A stretch of DNA of 64,000 bases from Ophthalmolycus amberensis. Lineage: Eukaryota > Chordata > Actinopteri > Perciformes > Zoarcidae. Made by a program: the position numbers and the translations under genes. Numbering within the stretch: position 1 is the stretch's first letter; each line of letters opens with the position of its first letter. Location: assembly GCA_024529925.1 (NCBI GenBank), contig JAFEUB010000787.1, forward strand, positions 3,729,501 to 3,793,500, in the 5' to 3' direction. The notes below the pieces were generated by a model. That model worked only from the letters and a program-made list of their open reading frames with translations. It had not been told where the DNA came from and did not search any database. Below are positions 58,749-64,000 of the stretch, piece by piece.

Positions 58749-61700
58749 CTGAAATAAAAAGAGTGGAAAAATAAATAAAATACACAAGAGGAAAATTACA
58801 ATTCACAAGTCAACGATAGTGTCAATATATAGCTATGCAACTGTAGCAGGATGAGATCTTGGGAGGAAACGGGTGAGGAGGCAGAGCAGGAAGGGAGACG
58901 GAGAGCGAGAAAGACAGACGGGCAGAGAGAGTACGACGGGGGGGAAGATGTGAAATAAATGGCCGACTGAGAGCGAGGAGGAGGAGGAAAAAGAGGGGTG
59001 TGGTTAGTCCTTGTGTCCAAGCAGGTGCAGCACACTGAAGAGGAAGGGGGGGGGGGGGGGGGGGGGAGGAAGAGGGAGGCAGGGTTAGTTACCATGGCAA
59101 CACTACACTACAGCTGTATTAGCAGTCGTGGCTAAGCTCGGATAACATCAACAAGGAAGTAGTGTGCATTATACATGCCTACTGGTTGCCAAGGGAGACA
59201 GAAGAGGAGGAGCCTGTGCTATTTGGCAGACTGTGATTTGTTGTCGGTTGATCTAACTAAAAACAACAAAATCACTAGTCTTCCACACAGCAGCAGCCAG
59301 GGGAGAATCAATCCACTCCCTGCTTCACACTGAAACGGCTTGGATGGCAAACATTCTGATTTTTGTTTGTTTTACTTCTACCAAATCATATTCAATGGAC
59401 AAATATGACAAAGAAGCATGTCAATTACATTGACCCTTTTAAAATAAAATGCTATTGACTTTGCTTACTCATTCACAGCCATTTCATGCAAGAGGAAGGT
59501 TTGTACTAGTTGCAGGTTGCATGGGGAAAAAGGAAGGGGGTTAGTGGAGAAGAGACAGCAGGCAACAGAAATACACAACCCAACAACAAGTGGGCTAGAT
59601 AGTAGTAAGAGGCAATTTCAGAAAAAGACATTTATGCATTTATAATCTTAACAATGTGTATATATGTGGAACAAAGGGTTGAAAGAGGTAGAGAAAGAAA
59701 GCATCAGTAGATACTTTTAGCTTGCATGAGTTTACAAGACTGCACTCTCTGAGATGGTTTTGAAAGCTAGTCGGTTTGATGAGCACAATTTCATGGCCTT
59801 CATGGTTCAACTACAACTAGGCTGCTGAATCAAGACAGAATTCAAGTATACTCATTGTGAGGCAATGTGAGAACTTACCTGTTCTGTAGAAGGTACTGGG
59901 CATTCTGGATCTGATCCTGGGTGCCAGTAATGGTGATTATTCGGTCCTCAGAACCTTCCAGAGGCTCATCGATCTTGATAGAGGCTCCCGACTCATGGCG
60001 GATCTGTTTGATCCGCTGGCCTCCCTTACCAATGATGGAGCCAGCCAGCTGTCGGTGGGGTACGGAGGAGAGAATGAGAAGGAAGAAAAGACAAACATGG
60101 GGAGAAACATTTTAAGCAATGGGAGAAGATAAAAAATGTAATATAGTATGTATGACATGCTCAAGAAAATATGAATACTACTACTTCTCAAAGGATGTTT
60201 GTCAGTTACACTGAAAGACTACTGAGTCTAGAGTGAGTTCAATGTGTGGGAGACAACATGACTTATTGGCACAAACGCATGACTAAATGTAATTTTTTAA
60301 ATAGGTTAACGAGAGTGTGCAGATAACATGATCACATATGGTAATGCAGGGTTTTTATTACATCCGACTGAACGTTTTTTGACACGAGGGTATAGTGGGT
60401 GAGGTACACCGATTTGTCTTTGGTGTGCCAGTTTTTATGTTAGGTTGCCATCATATACTCACATCTTTAGGGATCGTCACTTGTGTGGTAATGACGGGGC
60501 CACCCATATCATTATAGGAGCCACGTCCGCCTGTTGGCCAGGAGGGAGGAGGACCACACAGACATACAGGGAAAAGAGTAAGTAGAGCACTTGAAATCAA
60601 TCCTCGGCTGCCAGCATTGTCACGCATAGCTCAGCAAAAATTCCCCATCATTCTGATTGAAAGAAGGTGTGAAGACTCACCTGACTGGTAGCTATCCCAG
60701 GAGGAAGTGTTGTCTGAGCAGGAGAGAAAACTCAAAATAAACATTATGTCTGACATTTATAAACAAATCAGGTATTTAAATACTAAACTCAAACATGTGA
60801 CTCATCATACAAGATCTTCTGAAGAAAGCCTTTTAATTGGCTCTGTGTGTGTCATCCTAAACATTTGCTGTAAAGTAAGATTATCTAAAGAGAATTCATT
60901 GTACCTGGAAGTAAAATGTCATTCCACTAGTTTCAATGCAAAACCAACAGCTCCAACATCTAAATGTGAACTGCAATGTCCTTCTAGCCATGTTGACACT
61001 GTACACATTTAGTCATATTGTCTATGAACAACACATTCAGACTACATGCTACACTACAGTCTGTTGAAGAGGGCTCCACACAGACCCGACAGCCTTGAAA
61101 ACACATTCATATAATGACACAGGGAAAAACAACACAGGCTTAGTACTCACCATATCCTCCTCCACTCTGTAAGAAGCAAACAGAAACACAACAGGGTTAC
61201 AACAGGGTTACATACGGTACGGTCGATTTGTCTCATCTTTCTACACATCCCAGCTGAATGGACAGAGGACTGGAAGCACAGATTTATGATGATGATGATG
61301 CAGCTTCGTCCACGGAGCAGACTCGACTAAAAACCCGTTTTCATCCATAAGCCAGACTCCTCCTCTTTCCCTCCCTCCCTCCATCCCCCTTCCCTCCTTG
61401 CATCTCCATCAGCCCCCATTTTCACCTGCTATTATACTGCTGCTGTCACCAGGGCAACAGGCAATTCAAAAAGCTGTTGCTGAGCAACGGCAGGCAGTAT
61501 CCTGCTAGCTCATAGAGAGAGAGCGAGAGAGGCGGGAGGAGCGAGAGAGAGGAGAGAGGACCTTCCAGTCTGTCAACAAAGCGTTATTATTGCCTAGCAA
61601 CCAACCATGGCCACCCCCACCCCCAACATCCTCCCCGTCTTCGCAGGAGAAACCTGCTGGCCATGAAAAGTACACAGTGAGAGAGCAATTACAGCTGATT

Positions 61701-62028
61701 TGTATGGGCTATCTCCGACTGTGGCGATTATGGTTATTTTGGTGGCTTACGCCATGCAAACACTATCTTGAATGCTTGCAGGGCTCAGATGAGTGTGTGC
61801 ACACGAGTGACCAGCTACAGTTGTGTTGTCAGTAAACTCTATTATCATTACAGCACAATGGACAATCGCAGCATATTGCCTCGTGCTGGGACCAACCAGT
61901 GTGCAAGCCTGAGAACACTGGCACCCAAGAGCTGCATGCAAGGGTCACTAACCACGTTATCGCTGTAGCGATCCGGTCTGCCTCTTCTGTCACTGGTGAT
62001 GAAATGATTGGGGGGAGGGAGGGAGGGG

Positions 62029-62061
<33 letters not shown>

Positions 62062-63742
62062 CGAGAGCGAATGGGGGGTGGGGCAGAAAGAAAAATAAAA
62101 TGCTCAGAAATTATTTTTTTTTGACAACATTCCAAAGGAAATTTGTGGTCTAGGTCAAACTGCACACACGCTGAGCAAGATTACAGTATAAACACATTTC
62201 CTCTCAGCCATCTTCCCACACAGTAACAGGAACAGCTCCGACAGTGTTCTGGTGAGAGAAGTGACAGGTGGTGGTGGTGATGATGATCAGAGCCATGGGC
62301 GGCTGATTCTCTCCCCCCCCCGCCCCCCCAACCAAACTGAGCTCAAATAAAGGAATTTGCTGAAGAAACATTTGGCTTTATCTGGTACTCTTGCTGTTGT
62401 TGGATGTTACCTTCATGTGAAACTACAGCCTGTACAGAGCTTCATACGGCTTGTTGCTTTAGCTTGACAGTTTCTCCGTAGCCACGTTGTATTACACATT
62501 GGTGATATTAGCTTTAATGGTACTAATGTAAATAGTGGGTAGGGCAGAGCTTCCCATTTTACGTGTAAAAGTCTGCCAGAATGTTGCATTCAAATGCAAC
62601 AGTACATATCAAAAACTGACTTCTCCAACTACAAGTCTGCATGCCGTTTTGCAAGGGCACTCAGGTGACGAAAGTCAGCTTCATATCAGCACATGACCAT
62701 CATATACACCACCACAACTACTTCCTCTCAACCTGGGGAAAACTGGGAGCGAATAGCAGATTGGATATCAACACAGGAAAGACGTGGTTGTACAACATTA
62801 GTGTAGTTTCCTACAAAGTGGGACAGGTGAATTGGGATCAGGGTAAGGGACTGAAGCTGCATTCACACCAAATCAGGCATTGCGGCGAAACCGGCAGTCC
62901 TCTTATTCATTTGAATGTGGGAAGTGCGTTTAATCTGCAGCGGTGGGGACACTGTAAAATCACACTAAGCGAAAAGTTAAAAAGGAGAATAAACATTTGG
63001 AGAAACGCAAACAGACGTGACGCTAAAGTGGCCAAAAACGTAACCGCTGATCCAGAGCTTTACAACCCCGCCACCAGGGCACAAAGGAAATAATTGTTGT
63101 GCGGCCAATTGGTGTTAATGGGCAATAAATAGGTGACACTCCCATATCGACACACAACCTTGTGCTAATCACTGCCATGCATGATTTGGTGTGAATGCAG
63201 CCTTATGCTGGCTAGGGGACTACAGGCAAACGGACAGTAGAGCAATGGATGTTTGTAAGGCAGTCATTAGTGTTGAGAATTAGGGATGACAGGAAGACAA
63301 AAGGGATACAGAGTGTTATTAAGAGTTACGAGAGCAAGTAGTTATCCAGGCATATTCAACAAAATGCAACAATAAAGAATTAACGCAGGAAAATATGGGA
63401 TGTGTAGGAATACCTCAACACATAGAATATAATTTTTATATTAATTCATTTTAAGTTTTTTCTAATGGAAATTATGCTTAACTTTAGTAAATGATCCTCA
63501 CTAAGACCAAAGGATAAAATGCTACTCTACAATGAGGAAGCACCACCCAATGGTATTAATGAGGACTGTTTGCTTCGTTGAATTGCCTTTACAGAGCACC
63601 TACAGGTATTGTAGTATAAAATGACAGAACATCAAAGTATCCCTGTTAGGATAAGTTAGGAGGTTCGGGCAAAGGTTTGGGGACAGAAACTTACTTGGAC
63701 CTGTCCTCTGAGCCACGGTACGAGTCATAGTAACGATCTTCT
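58718..63742 (-). CDS. hnrnpk: HNRNPK, heterogeneous nuclear ribonucleoprotein K (3' half; continues past the right edge)
   Basis: Coding exons seen on the minus strand: 63695-63742, 61953-61992, 61151-61166, 60682-60714, 60463-60530, 59879-60048 and terminal 58718-58748, in phase. They encode DRYYDSYRGSEDRS, then DRRGRPDRYSDNV, SGGGYDNTSSWDSYQSGGRG, SYNDMGGPVITTQVTIPKD, and the third KH domain: LAGSIIGKGGQRIKQIRHES with the GKGG RNA-binding loop, then IDEPLEGSEDRIITITGTQD and AQYLLQNSVKQYSGHLL. hnRNP K binds C-rich RNA and DNA and acts in splicing, translation and transcription. KH1, KH2 and the RG-rich region lie to the right. The zigzag of 16-, 33-, 40- and 48-nt exons between the DRRGRP region and KH3 suggests alternative splicing. 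The last intron holds mir-7. Confidence 0.93.
59004..59034 (-). other. Candidate alternative HNRNPK terminal exon (SVLHLLGHKD)
   Basis: A strong acceptor made of about 20 C's plus TTCCTCTTCAG is followed by TGTGCTGCAC and an in-frame TAA after 10 codons. The first bases (TGTG) match the true last exon. Unproven. Confidence 0.35.
59046..59066. repeat. Poly-G/poly-C run in the last HNRNPK intron
   Basis: About 20 consecutive G's on the plus strand; poly-C on the sense strand, directly before the candidate acceptor at 59036. Confidence 0.9.
59210..59300 (-). ncRNA. mir7a-1: mir-7 precursor in the last HNRNPK intron
   Basis: The minus strand at 59262-59285 reads TGGAAGACTAGTGATTTTGT then TGTT, the mature miR-7 sequence. 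After a short loop (TTTAGTTAGATCAACCGA), CAACAAATCACAGTCTGCCA at 59224-59243 forms the opposite arm. The stem extends with CTGTG on the 5' side pairing CACAG on the 3' side. In mammals MIR7-1 lies in the same HNRNPK intron, so both sequence and place agree. miR-7 is an ancient metazoan microRNA active in neuroendocrine cells. It is presumably processed from the HNRNPK pre-mRNA. Confidence 0.96.
59308..59329 (-). other. Candidate alternative HNRNPK terminal exon (SVKQGVD) beside mir-7
   Basis: Acceptor CCGTTTCAG is followed by TGTGAAGCAG, the same ten bases that begin the real last exon, and then TGA after six codons. Probably the counterpart of the second human C-terminus (VKQYADVEGF). It lies about 10-20 bases upstream of the mir-7 stem. 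Confidence 0.5.
59879..60048 (-). CDS. hnrnpk: HNRNPK KH3 exon
   Basis: 170 nt, bounded by CGACAG and GTAAGT. Encodes nearly the whole KH3 domain, starting LAGSIIGKGGQRIKQIRHES and ending at QYLLQN. Almost invariant among vertebrates. Confidence 0.95.
61151..61166 (-). CDS. hnrnpk: HNRNPK 16-nt microexon
   Basis: Encodes SGGGY plus one base between acceptor TTCTTACAG and donor GTGAGT. Including it restores frame between the exons at 61953 and 60714, and matches the SGYDYSYAGGRG stretch of the human protein in position. Confidence 0.75.
62025..62070. repeat. (GA)n/(CT)n run upstream of an HNRNPK exon
   Basis: On the sense strand a (CT)n and CCCTCC stretch precedes the acceptor ATCACCAG of the exon at 61992, supplying its pyrimidine tract. 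Confidence 0.9.
62856..63202. mobile_element. MITE with GCTGCATTCACACCAAATCA inverted ends in an HNRNPK intron
   Basis: Left end GCTGCATTCACACCAAATCA and right end TGATTTGGTGTGAATGCAGC are perfect reverse complements about 347 bp apart. The interior has no transposase. Superfamily is not assigned because no clear target duplication was seen. Confidence 0.75.
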
Positions 63743-64000
63743 CTGTGGGCAAGATGGAGATGGGAAAAAGACACACAAACACACCCAGACATACAGTGAT
63801 GAGCACATACAATTTATGGAATGATAACTGTGAATACAAATGTTTCCAGAGGGGTGCATAGTGCGACACTGGACTACATGCAGAACACTGGACTCAGTTT
63901 AACCTCTGAATTAGACAATGCAAAGCAAGTTGAGCCTGACTGGAAACTAAGCCCCTGAAGAGGGATTAAGCTTTGTGTACGCAGATGCAGAAGGAAACAA

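Noticed and set aside
62641..63093. 150-codon plus-strand ORF
   Set aside because: It overlaps the MITE and has no domain; antisense within an HNRNPK intron.
1..64000. CRISPR arrays, operons, ribosome-binding sites, tRNA and rRNA genes
   Set aside because: The window is vertebrate nuclear DNA; the tandem units near 22 kb have no CRISPR-like repeat/spacer pattern, and I saw no tRNA box A/B pair with a plausible cloverleaf.

Overview
This window is vertebrate nuclear DNA, almost certainly from a spiny-rayed teleost fish. Genes are split into short exons with consensus GT-AG introns. Dinucleotide microsatellites are dense, and several interspersed repeats look like families I know from percomorph fish. 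Reading exons by reading frame, splice sites and protein recall gives seven protein genes in this order and orientation: FRMD3 (-, 5' part only), IDNK (+), a ubiquilin at the UBQLN1 position (-), GKAP1 (-), KIF27 (-), QNG1/C9orf64 (-) and HNRNPK (-, 3' part only). This is the gene order of human 9q21.32, so the block is an ancient vertebrate synteny group.

Layout: 1-21.1 kb holds the first four coding exons of FRMD3. Its 17-kb first intron contains a decayed coiled-coil ORF and several repeats. 21.1-23.8 kb is the divergent FRMD3/IDNK intergenic region and carries a 1.5-kb foldback-like element. 23.8-26.3 kb is IDNK (five exons). 27.8-30.3 kb is a 5'-truncated L2-type LINE whose reverse transcriptase frame is open. 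30.8-35.0 kb is an 11-exon, fast-evolving ubiquilin. 35.9-40.7 kb is GKAP1 (12 coding exons). 42.5-50.2 kb is KIF27 (15 coding exons). 51.5-57.3 kb is QNG1 (6 coding exons plus a probable 5'UTR exon). 57.9-64 kb is the 3' half of HNRNPK, with the miR-7 precursor in its last intron. For the five complete genes, exon lengths and phases join without a break from start to stop codon. Predicted proteins are IDNK 187 aa, ubiquilin 595 aa, GKAP1 391 aa, KIF27 1305 aa and QNG1 339 aa.

The genes do not form an operon or a single pathway. They are neighbours by descent: cortical cytoskeleton (FRMD3), gluconate phosphorylation (IDNK), proteasome shuttling (ubiquilin), cGMP-kinase anchoring (GKAP1), cilium/hedgehog-related kinesin (KIF27), queuine salvage (QNG1) and RNA binding plus a microRNA (HNRNPK/mir-7).

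I found no obviously new multi-gene system. The most unusual signals are at splice sites. A MITE has inserted exactly on the QNG1 exon-3 acceptor and duplicated it. QNG1 exon 1 ends at a GG instead of a GT donor. KIF27 has a GC-AG intron. Long microsatellites form the splice-site context of FRMD3, IDNK and HNRNPK exons, and HNRNPK has several candidate terminal exons around mir-7. All calls come from reading the sequence and from memory of the families; no alignment or search was run.
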